A DNA stretch of 64,000 nt, from assembly GCF_000369525.1 (NCBI RefSeq), contig NZ_KB850072.1, forward strand, positions 1,610,760 to 1,674,759. The letters run 5' to 3'. Made by a program: the position numbers and the translations under genes. Each line of letters begins with the position of its first letter. The stretch's first letter is position 1. The stretch comes from Acinetobacter higginsii (GTDB taxonomy: Bacteria > Pseudomonadota > Gammaproteobacteria > Pseudomonadales > Moraxellaceae). Of the stretch, positions 1-8,202 are shown one piece after another. The notes under the pieces are model-generated. The model was given only the letters and a program-made list of their open reading frames with translations, was not told the DNA's origin and ran no database searches.

Positions 1-2185
1 CCGCTGCACGGAAGTGACCGATGTTGGTCATACAAGAACCGATGAATACTTCATCAATCTTGTCGCCTTGAACGTCAGAAAGAAGTTTCGCGTCATCTGG
101 ATCGTTCGGGCAGCAAAGAATTGGTTCTTTGATGTCAGCAAGATCGATTTCGTAAACTTTTAAGTATTCTGCATCAGCATCAGCTTTTAACAAGCTTGGG
201 TTATCTAACCACTTCTGCATGTTTTCAGCACGACGCGCCATAGTACGCGCATCGCCATAACCTTCAGCAATCATCCACTTCAACATGGTGATGTTAGAAC
301 GTAAATATTCAGCAACTTTCTCTTCAGAAAGTGTGATTGAACAGCCAGCAGCAGAACGCTCAGCAGATGCATCAGAAAGTTCGAATGCTTGCTCAACAGT
401 CAAGTCATTTTCCATTTCTGATAAGTCAATCTCAAGGATACGACCCGAGAAGATGTTTTTCTTACCTTTCTTCTCTACAGTTAAGTCACCCGCTTGAATC
501 GCGTAGTAAGGAATTGCATGTACAAGGTCACGTAAAGTGATACCAGGCTGCATTTTACCTTTGAACTTAACAAGTACAGACTCAGGCATATCAAGTGGCA
601 TAACGCCAGTTGCAGCTGCGAACGCAACAAGACCAGAACCCGCTGGGAATGAAATACCAATTGGGAAACGTGTGTGTGAGTCACCACCAGTACCAACAGT
701 ATCTGGAAGTAACATACGGTTTAACCAAGAGTGGATAATACCGTCACCTGGACGTAAAGATACACCACCACGGTTCATGATGAAGTCAGGTAATGTATGG
801 TGAGTTGTTACGTCAACTGGTTTTGGATACGCAGCAGTGTGACAGAAAGACTGCATCACTAAGTCAGCTGAGAAGCCCAAGCATGCCAAGTCTTTTAACT
901 CATCACGCGTCATCGGACCTGTTGTATCTTGAGAACCAACAGTCGTCATTTTAGGTTCACAGTAAGTACCCGGACGGATACCTTGACCTTCTGCTAAACC
1001 ACATGCACGGCCAACCATCTTCTGTGCTTGGGTGAAACCTTTACCAGTGTCAGCAGGTTGTACTGGAGTACGGAACAATGTAGAAGGTGCAAGACCTAAT
1101 TCTTCACGCGCTTTCGCAGTCAAACCACGACCAATGATCAAGTTAATACGACCACCAGCACGTACTTCGTCTAAAAGTACAGGGGTTTTAAGCTCAGCTT
1201 CTGCAATTTGTGCACCGTCTTTAAATGCAGTTACTTTTGCAGCAGCGTGATCAATTTTCAATACAACTTCGTCCCCCATGTTCATGTTGGCAACGTCGAT
1301 TTCTACAGGTAATGCACCTGCATCTTCCATTGTGTTAAAGAAAATTGGCGCGATTTTAGAACCTAAGCACACACCACCATCTTTTTTGTTTGGAATGTGT
1401 GGAAGTTCGTCACCGAAGAACCAAAGTACAGAGTTCGTTGCAGATTTACGAGAAGAACCTGTACCAACAACGTCACCTACGTAAGCAACTTGGTTGCCTT
1501 TCGCGATCAATTCTTTGATTTGGTTTAATGGACCAACTTCACCTGGTTTTTCAGGGTTAATACCGTCACGCTCGTTTTTCAACATTGCGTTTGCATGTAA
1601 TGGGATGTCTGGACGGCTCCAAGCGTCTTGAGCTGGAGACAAGTCATCCGTATTGGTCTCACCTGTTACTTTGAACACAGTGATTTTGATTTCTTCTGGA
1701 ACGTCAGCACGGCTTGTGAACCATTCTGCATCAGCCCAAGATTGTAATACTGCTTTAGCAGCAGCATTGCCTGCTTTTGCTTTGTCAGCTACATCATGGA
1801 ATGCATCAAATACAAGAAGTGTTTTCTTTAACGCTTCAGCCGCTAATTCAGCAAGCTCAGCATTGTCTAGAAGTTCAACAAGTGGTGCTACGTTATAACC
1901 ACCAAGCATTGTACCTAGTAAGTAAACTGCACGTTCTTTAGATACGAGTGGAGAGGTTGCTTCGCCTTTTGCAACAGCAGCTAAGAAAGCAGCTTTTACA
2001 TATGCAGCTTGGTCAACACCTGCTGGAACACGATTTTCTAGTAAATCTACTAAATAAGCTTCTTCACCTGCTGGTGGATTTTTTAATAAGGCTACGAGTT
2101 CAGCAGTTTGAGCATCATCAAGCGGCTTCGGTGGGACTCCGAGTGCGGCACGTTCTTCAACGTGTTGGCGGTAAGCTTCTAGCAC
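1..2185 (-). CDS. acnB: Aconitate hydratase B, C-terminus off window
   Basis: Bifunctional aconitase B / 2-methylisocitrate dehydratase of the TCA and methylcitrate cycles; cytosolic [4Fe-4S] enzyme. The minus-strand translation starts [16 protein letters not shown] and stays open to the window edge, giving about 728 of the family's usual ~860-880 residues. Landmarks in order are the AcnB-specific N-terminal HEAT-like domain, the swivel segment ([19 protein letters not shown]) and the catalytic half with [12 protein letters not shown] and [14 protein letters not shown]. The cysteine in the last motif corresponds to the first cluster ligand; the other two lie outside the window. The start is GTG at 2185: an AGAGGAA Shine-Dalgarno lies 7 nt upstream and no ATG fits the family N-terminus. 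The 5' leader carries a strong hairpin (separate entry). Confidence 0.97.
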   Translation of the reverse strand, partial: MLEAYRQHVEERAALGVPPKPLDDAQTAELVALLKNPPAGEEAYLVDLLENRVPAGVDQAAYVKAAFLAAVAKGEATSPLVSKERAVYLLGTMLGGYNVAPLVELLDNAELAELAAEALKKTLLVFDAFHDVADKAKAGNAAAKAVLQSWADAEWFTSRADVPEEIKITVFKVTGETNTDDLSPAQDAWSRPDIPLHANAMLKNERDGINPEKPGEVGPLNQIKELIAKGNQVAYVGDVVGTGSSRKSATNSVLWFFGDELPHIPNKKDGGVCLGSKIAPIFFNTMEDAGALPVEIDVANMNMGDEVVLKIDHAAAKVTAFKDGAQIAEAELKTPVLLDEVRAGGRINLIIGRGLTAKAREELGLAPSTLFRTPVQPADTGKGFTQAQKMVGRACGLAEGQGIRPGTYCEPKMTTVGSQDTTGPMTRDELKDLACLGFSADLVMQSFCHTAAYPKPVDVTTHHTLPDFIMNRGGVSLRPGDGIIHSWLNRMLLPDTVGTGGDSHTRFPIGISFPAGSGLVAFAAATGVMPLDMPESVLVKFKGKMQPGITLRDLVHAIPYYAIQAGDLTVEKKGKKNIFSGRILEIDLSEMENDLTVEQAFELSDASAERSAAGCSITLSEEKVAEYLRSNITMLKWMIAEGYGDARTMARRAENMQKWLDNPSLLKADADAEYLKVYEIDLADIKEPILCCPNDPDDAKLLSDVQGDKIDEVFIGSCMTNIGHFRAA

Positions 2186-2210
2186 AGTGTTATTCCTCTT
2201 TTTTAAAAAA

Positions 2211-2250
2211 TTACTTGTAAGTTCCAGCTTGCTACAAGCTTTACAAGTAA
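2211..2250 (-). promoter_or_regulatory. Hairpin in the acnB 5' leader
   Basis: A 40-nt dyad: outer arms of 10 bp (2211-2220 with 2241-2250, TTACTTGTAA/TTACAAGTAA), a 5-nt one-sided bulge, inner arms of 6 bp (2226-2231 with 2235-2240) and a CTA loop. In the acnB mRNA it is followed directly by six U residues and then the AGAGGAA ribosome-binding site. It therefore looks like a terminator or attenuator within the leader, or a protein-binding hairpin. The structure is seen directly; the regulatory role is inferred. Confidence 0.6.
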
Positions 2251-2263
2251 TGTGGACAGCAAA

Positions 2264-2292
2264 ATTTTACTAGACTTCGCGTTAAATGTTAA
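2264..2292 (-). promoter_or_regulatory. Putative sigma-70 promoter of acnB
   Basis: On the minus strand, TTAACA (2287-2292) and TAAAAT (2264-2269) are separated by 17 nt. The predicted start near 2257 places the leader hairpin within the first ~45 nt of the transcript. Assigned by pattern only. Confidence 0.45.
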
Positions 2293-2408
2293 TGCAACTA
2301 CCGTATTTCTACGTGATGCCCATTATTTTATAGCGAAATGTTCATCCCTTGGAAATACCGCTTTGGTCTTAGGTTAAAGTCTAATAAAACAATAAATTAC
2401 ATCCATAA

Positions 2409-2434
2409 AAAAAGACAAACGGTGTTGTCTTTTT
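2409..2434. terminator. Bidirectional intrinsic terminator
   Basis: Perfect 10-bp stem AAAAAGACAA (2409-2418) / TTGTCTTTTT (2425-2434) with a 6-nt loop and A/T tracts on both sides. It lies just downstream of the minus-strand lipoprotein gene that ends at 2445. Confidence 0.85.
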
Positions 2435-2444
2435 TATATACACA

Positions 2445-2810
2445 TTAAAAAAGTTTATAGTTAGGCAGCTTGTCATGTGGGGTAACCAAGCATTCTTCCA
2501 TAAACTGTTTCTTTAAATTCTCACGTAATGCTTCTGGATCTTTTTTCAGTTGATCGGCAGGAAGTGCATAAACTGTGTCCAAAATTTTAAAGATAAACTT
2601 ACGTGTGGTCTCATCTTCAATCTTTGCCGCATATTCCGTTGCTTGTTTTTGCTCAATTCCATTTTGACGATCTAGTGTAATCGAACGTGCAGCGTTACCC
2701 ACACTGACACAATAGCCATGCCATTGTTCTTCAGGGGTTAACGGCTTTTTCTCAGCACAACCAGCCAAAACTAAACCTATTGCAATAAACAAAACTTTTT
2801 TCATCATCAT
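2445..2810 (-). CDS. Small hypothetical lipoprotein
   Basis: A 121-residue protein with a lipoprotein signal peptide: the lipobox LAGC ends at Cys18, so lipidation at Cys18 is predicted. The mature part is hydrophilic and mostly helical, with a single pair of later cysteines (in GYCVSVG and MEECLV) that could form a disulfide in the periplasm. No enzymatic motif or known family was recognised. Three consecutive ATG codons open the gene and any could be used. It is monocistronic, with an intrinsic terminator directly after the stop. Base composition matches its neighbours, so it is probably a conserved genus-level envelope protein. Function unknown. Confidence 0.8.
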   Translation of the reverse strand: MMMKKVLFIAIGLVLAGCAEKKPLTPEEQWHGYCVSVGNAARSITLDRQNGIEQKQATEYAAKIEDETTRKFIFKILDTVYALPADQLKKDPEALRENLKKQFMEECLVTPHDKLPNYKLF

Positions 2811-2908
2811 ACTGCGGCTAATTTGATGCCCACCATCATACTGAAACTTGTTTATTTTGCAAAAAGGAAGCAGCTAAAAGCTTGCTTTCCGTAATAAAAA
2901 CATACAAA

Positions 2909-3391
2909 TCATTTGCTACAGCGCATGTTATTGCCTAACTTTTGACATTTTCCTCCATTGGCAGAGAGGTATGTCGTTCCTGCAACTAGATTATATGACT
3001 TGCCTTTCATATCCCAGCATCTAACTCCATTACAGTTTTTGACGGCGATAAGCACGTCACTTGTCGCAGTAAGATTGCCTGTGGCTGTTGTGGTCGTCGT
3101 TACAGGTTTAGTTGGTGTTGTTGCTGTAGTTGCAGTTACTGTTGTGATTTTTGGCTCTTTCGGTGCCGTTCCAGTTTGAGCAGTCGGCTGTTGTACTGTG
3201 GTAGCACTATTCTTTTTGATTGGATCGAGCTGAGGTTCTTGTCTTTGTACAGGTTGGGGCGTTGCTGAATAAGTGGTGACGCCTTTGGCATCGACCCACT
3301 TATAATATTCCTTGGCATTGACTTGGAGTGTCGAACTGAGGAGCACTAAGCCAAGCACTGCCCAAAGCTGACCAAAAGTGACAGATTTCAT
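2909..3391 (-). CDS. DUF4124-domain exported protein
   Basis: A 160-residue exported protein. The signal peptide ends after ...LQVNA (about residue 26). A DUF4124-type segment follows (EYYKWVDAKGVTTYSATP, residues ~28-45); this small domain is common in exported proteins of Gammaproteobacteria. Then comes a Thr/Pro/Gln-rich low-complexity linker (residues ~50-110). The C-terminal part contains four cysteines (CNGVRCWDM, KCQKLGNNMRC), probably two disulfides. Located in the periplasm or secreted. The role of DUF4124 proteins is not established and no partner is evident in the neighbourhood. Confidence 0.8.
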   Translation of the reverse strand: MKSVTFGQLWAVLGLVLLSSTLQVNAKEYYKWVDAKGVTTYSATPQPVQRQEPQLDPIKKNSATTVQQPTAQTGTAPKEPKITTVTATTATTPTKPVTTTTTATGNLTATSDVLIAVKNCNGVRCWDMKGKSYNLVAGTTYLSANGGKCQKLGNNMRCSK

Positions 3392-3585
3392 TTATTTCCT
3401 CCAAAAAATGTCATAAAATCGTTTATTTTCAATAGTTTATATTAATTCTATCACAATTCTTGTTTTCTAAAACCATCCGCTATGAAATCTGTTTAAAAAT
3501 TCGCTCAGACCATTAACACATCTGTCCTCATTAATTTTTATGTGGATGCTTTTTTGGGAGGTTCAAGTAGTGTTACAACCATAAA

Positions 3586-3620
3586 AAAGAGGAACTATTT
3601 CATCGAAATAATTCCTCTTT
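3586..3620 (-). terminator. Intrinsic terminator of tamAB
   Basis: A 9-bp stem AAAGAGGAA (3586-3594) / TTCCTCTTT (3612-3620), extended by near-complementary CTATTTC/GAAATAA inner arms. An A/T run (3583-3588) gives the U tract on the minus strand. It lies 28 nt after the tamB stop. Confidence 0.8.
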
Positions 3621-3648
3621 CTGATTCTAAACCAAGCTTAAAGTATAG

Positions 3649-6600
3649 TTAGAATCGCCAGTTGTAGAATACGTCAATCGCACGTTCTAAGGACTGACTC
3701 GCTTCCAGATATAAACGACGGTTCATCTGATAACGCAAGGTCAACTTATTCACTGGGGTAAATACACCAATACCATAACGAATAAACAGATCAGGCGTAA
3801 TATAGCCTGTCAGACTCACCTGCGTATCATCACCTGTACCCTGTGCATCCAACGCCAAACCACTCAAACCAAAGGTACGACCAATCTGGTTGGTCAAGGC
3901 ACGCGTACCGCCTAAGCCCATACTGATACCCGCAGCAGCAATGGTGTTATTTACGTCAGACTTAAAGCCTTCAGTATTACTTAAACCACTGTTACCTTCA
4001 TTAATACGACCTGTGAGTAAGGCATTCAAGGCTTCTTGCTCAGACAAACCTGCATCGTTATAAATCTGAATATTCGGCACAGTGGCTGTACCTGTGACAC
4101 GCACGCCGACCATACTACCTTGAACCGGTTTATTGGCATCAATATCCAACGTCGGGTTGGCCAATGGTCCATTGAAACGTGCAATCGCTCGATTCAAATC
4201 AAGACTTTGACCATAGGCTTCAATCTTCACTTTTTGACTGACACCAATCGCACCATTGGCACGCATTGCAGTTTCTAAACCACGTTGCGATAAGTGCAAA
4301 CGACCGACCAATGGAATGGTACTTTCAAAACCTTGGAAAATAACTTGGTTGCCTAAAGTCACAGTCATATCGGCACGGATATCCCACGGTTTAGCCGCTT
4401 TTAAAGTCGCCAGCAAGTCTTGGCCTTGTTGAACCACACGTACATCTGGTGACAGATTCACTACCGTCGCAGAACTTTCTGGCATCGAAATACGTGCACG
4501 TGGCACATCAACTTTCCCTTTCAGGCTTAATCTCTGATCAAAAGGATAAACATCCAAGCTTAAATCAGGTTCTACAATCGCCGTGATCATCGGTGCTTGG
4601 CGTACCAATAAGTTGTCGCCTTTCAGGGTCAGATTTAAATGTGGGTCATTCTTCCAATCAAAATTACCCTTCAAACGCCCAACACCCTGACCACTATTGA
4701 ATGCGCCATCAATACTGGCAGATTGCTGGCGTATTGAGGAATAAAGCTGGATATTGCTTAAATTCACAGGCAGCGAGATCATCGAAATTGCGCCATTTTT
4801 CAAGCGCATCTCACCGACAAACTCAGGTTGAGTCAAGGTCCCATTCATTTTACCAGCCAAAGCCAAAGTCCCTGACATTGAACGTACGTCTTTAATAAAC
4901 GGCTTAAAGACTTTCAACTGCACATCATTAAATGCAACTTCACCACGCATTGGCATATTGGCTTGGTACGGATTAACAATTACATTAGCATAACCTGTAC
5001 CAATATCTGGTGTCTTCATATCGACACGTAATAACAAACCTTCGCTGATACTTTTTGCAATCAGACTCAACTCATCATAAGTGACCGTTGTCGCAGGATC
5101 TTGTGGATCATCCGCCGCCAATCCGATTTCACCTTTCTGAGTGACTAAACGAGCATCTAGTTTTGGATGACTACCCTGAGCCCAAGACGCTTTGGCATAG
5201 CCATTGAGTTGACCTGTAACCGCCAAACCTTCAGGCATAAATGCAGTAAAGTCTTTTAAATCCAGATTTTTGGTAATAAAGGAGAAGCTACCTTTGGCTT
5301 TGCTAAGGCGTGCAGGTTGATCCAGACATAACTGACTGCTCGAACTCTGCCAGCAATGTTGACCAACATACAATTCCTGTTGCGCCGTGGTATAGATAAT
5401 CGGCGCACTTTGGTTTTGTACCAAACTGATATTACGCGAAGTAAAGTTACCTTTTTGCAATTGGCCTAACCAGTCGTTCTTCGGATTAAAACCACCCGCA
5501 AGTTGCAGATAGAAATTCGATTGACGGTTTTTGCTCTCCACCTTCAACACATGTGCCTTGCGTGTTCCTGCCAAGTTTACTGTCGCTTGTTCAATTTCAC
5601 GATTGCCATTACGCAAACGATCTAAAGTTGCAGTCAGCTGAGTAGGTGTGGTTTCAGAAGTCGGTAATTCACCTTGCACTTTTAATGAACGAATCGTCAC
5701 CAGATCATTAAAAGCAAAGTTATCAACCATCATATTTGCGGTTGCTTTTAAGCGTGGCTGCGACTGTACATTTAAGCTACCGTATGCACGACCACGTAAG
5801 CCCGGGTAAAGCTCATATAAAGCAGGCGCATTCAACTTAATGCGTAAGTTTTGCGCATTGCCTGTGGCTTGCAACTGGTTCTGTGCATAGGCAAAAAATA
5901 AGTCATTGGCTTCGAATTGTTGTGGCAAGAAACCTTGTTGATTCGAATCAAGCAATAAACTCAGATTACCACGACCACGAATCGGTTTATTATTCAGGAA
6001 GCCTGCAAGATTGAGCTGACGGATATCAATACGTTTCAGTTTATCGGACCAAACACCAAGTGTTTTAACTCGCCCAGAAACTTCACCTTTGACGCTTGAT
6101 ACAAAATATTGTGGTTTAAAACGTACTAGCGAGGCATCAATATCCCAACCTAATTTATCTTTGAGATTGACTGCACCCGTTGCAAAGATTTTGCCTGCCA
6201 CACCATCATGATTAAGTTCATTGATCTTGATGTAATCAGGTGTCCCTGCAACCTTGATTTTTAATACGCCGTTACCTTGGTTTAATGCATTTAAAGAGCC
6301 ATCATAATTGACTGCAAAACTCTTAAATCCACCACCTGCTTTTTCGTCATTAAAAATCAAGGCAGCCGTACTTTTCCCTTTGAGGGCAATGGTTTCTGTT
6401 TTATTGTCTTGTGGCAATTGCCCTGTTAAATCAATCTGTTCAAGCTGAATAATTTGTTGATTCGGCTTGGCAAAGCCAGTGGCTTTTATTGCACCATTTA
6501 ATAAGTTAATCGGTGCAGCAGCGGCAACTGTTTGCGGATTAAAATCCTGAGCTTTAAGCTGAGCTTGCCATGAAAGCTGTTGCTTTTCGGTAGGCAGCTT

Positions 6601-8154
6601 AACTTTGGCCTGTCCCGACAAGCTGCCTTTTTCCGCCTCATAACGGAAGCTTTCCACATCTAATAGATCGCCTTTTACATCTAAACGCGCATCATATTTT
6701 CCTGTTGGTAACAAAGCTTGTTCATGAGGACGAATCGTTGTTGTGAGATAGATGTCTTGCTGGCCTTCTTTTAAGGTCAGGTTAGTATGACCTTCTTCAC
6801 TACTGAGCCAGCCAATATATGGCATGGCACGGTCAATCCCTTTCCATGAAACATCCAGTAACATTGGTTGTGCTTTATTATCTTTTTCTTCCGCTTGGTC
6901 TAGCTTAACCGCCCAAGTTTCAAATTTATCAAATGCAAGTTGTGCGTTCAGCACCAAACCTTTTTCCATTGAACCTATAGAACTTAAATTCGCATCCAAA
7001 TTTGGTGGCAAGAAATCTTGTGCAATTTGCGGTACGGTTTTGTCTTTCGGGTCTAAGCGCTCTAAGCGACCTTTAACATCCCAAGACACATGATCATGCC
7101 AGTTTACAAAACCCAGTAAGCTGACCACACCACCCATCAACTGGCCATTAAACTCACGGATATTCAATTGGTGAGTTAAATCAGTATCCATCTGTGCTGT
7201 ATATTGACCCTCCGGCACTTGCTCGCCTTTTAGATCTGTATCCAACCTTAAAATCAGTTTTTGGATATCCCCATTAAATTTCGCAATACCGTCCTTAGCA
7301 AACAGCTTTTGATCTTTGAGTAATGGCAAATGATAGTTTTTAAAGAACAACTCACCATTCATCGGTACATGATCACGAACTGGATGGACGACCGCCCAAC
7401 CTGTGAGCAGGTCTGGGGTACGTGTTGCAACCCCTACTTTTAAGGTATCTAAAGAACCTCTGGCAGCAACTTTAATGACATCAATATCTAGGCTTTTGAG
7501 TGATGGAATAATCAGGTCTGCTTTGGCATTGATTGGATATTTTCCACTAAAGTCCATTTCTCCCGTTGCATTTTGGACGGCCAAATACTCCATCTTCATG
7601 CGAGAGTCTTCGAACTTTAATTTGGTTTCTGACCATAAAGCATCTTTTAAATAAATATCGCTAAAATCGACTTTAGATGTTGTGGTTTGAAGTTGCAAAT
7701 GGTCTAGGCTGGCTTCATCAACACGCAATACAAAAGGAAGTTTGATTGGATCAAATCCAAACGGTTTACCTGATGGTGGTTTCTTATCAAGAATTTTTAG
7801 ATTACGAACATCGGCGTGGCTAAGATGCACTTCTTTCTTAAGAATCGCTCTCCACCCTAAAGACACATCGGCACGGTCTAAAGAAACGTCAATTCCTTCC
7901 AGTCGTACCAACACATTTTTTAAGATAATGCCTGAAAGCAGATTACCGCTTTCATATTCGTATTTAATGGTTTTCTGGCTTTGAAGTACACGGTCTAATA
8001 GAAAACGGCTCCCCTTATCCGTTGACATCATCACAACCAAAGAGCTGACCAATAATAAAAGAATGATCAGCACAATCAGCACAACATTTCGAGCAATGCG
8101 CCGCGGTGGTCTTGGTTTTGTTGGAGGGGTAAGTTGCTGTTCTACTTCCGTCAT
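3649..8154 (-). CDS. tamB: Translocation and assembly module subunit TamB
   Basis: Inner-membrane-anchored, periplasm-spanning AsmA-like protein. TamB works with TamA in outer-membrane protein assembly and, for the wider family, in phospholipid transport to the outer membrane. One N-terminal transmembrane helix (about residues 17-45, VVLIVLIILLLLVSSLVV) is followed by more than 1300 residues of repetitive beta-rich sequence. The C-terminal TamB (DUF490) domain includes NALLTGR..., GLGGTRALTNQIG and a terminal ...FYNWRF with aromatic end. The reading frame is open to a TTG at 8184, but the first ATG (MTEVEQQLTPPTKP) at 8154 gives the family-like N-terminus and was chosen. About 1501 residues, longer than E. 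coli TamB (1259). The gene follows tamA directly in one operon. Confidence 0.93.
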   Translation of the reverse strand: MTEVEQQLTPPTKPRPPRRIARNVVLIVLIILLLLVSSLVVMMSTDKGSRFLLDRVLQSQKTIKYEYESGNLLSGIILKNVLVRLEGIDVSLDRADVSLGWRAILKKEVHLSHADVRNLKILDKKPPSGKPFGFDPIKLPFVLRVDEASLDHLQLQTTTSKVDFSDIYLKDALWSETKLKFEDSRMKMEYLAVQNATGEMDFSGKYPINAKADLIIPSLKSLDIDVIKVAARGSLDTLKVGVATRTPDLLTGWAVVHPVRDHVPMNGELFFKNYHLPLLKDQKLFAKDGIAKFNGDIQKLILRLDTDLKGEQVPEGQYTAQMDTDLTHQLNIREFNGQLMGGVVSLLGFVNWHDHVSWDVKGRLERLDPKDKTVPQIAQDFLPPNLDANLSSIGSMEKGLVLNAQLAFDKFETWAVKLDQAEEKDNKAQPMLLDVSWKGIDRAMPYIGWLSSEEGHTNLTLKEGQQDIYLTTTIRPHEQALLPTGKYDARLDVKGDLLDVESFRYEAEKGSLSGQAKVKLPTEKQQLSWQAQLKAQDFNPQTVAAAAPINLLNGAIKATGFAKPNQQIIQLEQIDLTGQLPQDNKTETIALKGKSTAALIFNDEKAGGGFKSFAVNYDGSLNALNQGNGVLKIKVAGTPDYIKINELNHDGVAGKIFATGAVNLKDKLGWDIDASLVRFKPQYFVSSVKGEVSGRVKTLGVWSDKLKRIDIRQLNLAGFLNNKPIRGRGNLSLLLDSNQQGFLPQQFEANDLFFAYAQNQLQATGNAQNLRIKLNAPALYELYPGLRGRAYGSLNVQSQPRLKATANMMVDNFAFNDLVTIRSLKVQGELPTSETTPTQLTATLDRLRNGNREIEQATVNLAGTRKAHVLKVESKNRQSNFYLQLAGGFNPKNDWLGQLQKGNFTSRNISLVQNQSAPIIYTTAQQELYVGQHCWQSSSSQLCLDQPARLSKAKGSFSFITKNLDLKDFTAFMPEGLAVTGQLNGYAKASWAQGSHPKLDARLVTQKGEIGLAADDPQDPATTVTYDELSLIAKSISEGLLLRVDMKTPDIGTGYANVIVNPYQANMPMRGEVAFNDVQLKVFKPFIKDVRSMSGTLALAGKMNGTLTQPEFVGEMRLKNGAISMISLPVNLSNIQLYSSIRQQSASIDGAFNSGQGVGRLKGNFDWKNDPHLNLTLKGDNLLVRQAPMITAIVEPDLSLDVYPFDQRLSLKGKVDVPRARISMPESSATVVNLSPDVRVVQQGQDLLATLKAAKPWDIRADMTVTLGNQVIFQGFESTIPLVGRLHLSQRGLETAMRANGAIGVSQKVKIEAYGQSLDLNRAIARFNGPLANPTLDIDANKPVQGSMVGVRVTGTATVPNIQIYNDAGLSEQEALNALLTGRINEGNSGLSNTEGFKSDVNNTIAAAGISMGLGGTRALTNQIGRTFGLSGLALDAQGTGDDTQVSLTGYITPDLFIRYGIGVFTPVNKLTLRYQMNRRLYLEASQSLERAIDVFYNWRF

Positions 8155-8202
8155 AATCAACCCGAGATTGTTTGCCCTGATCAAACACAGGGCTAAAAAG
8201 TT

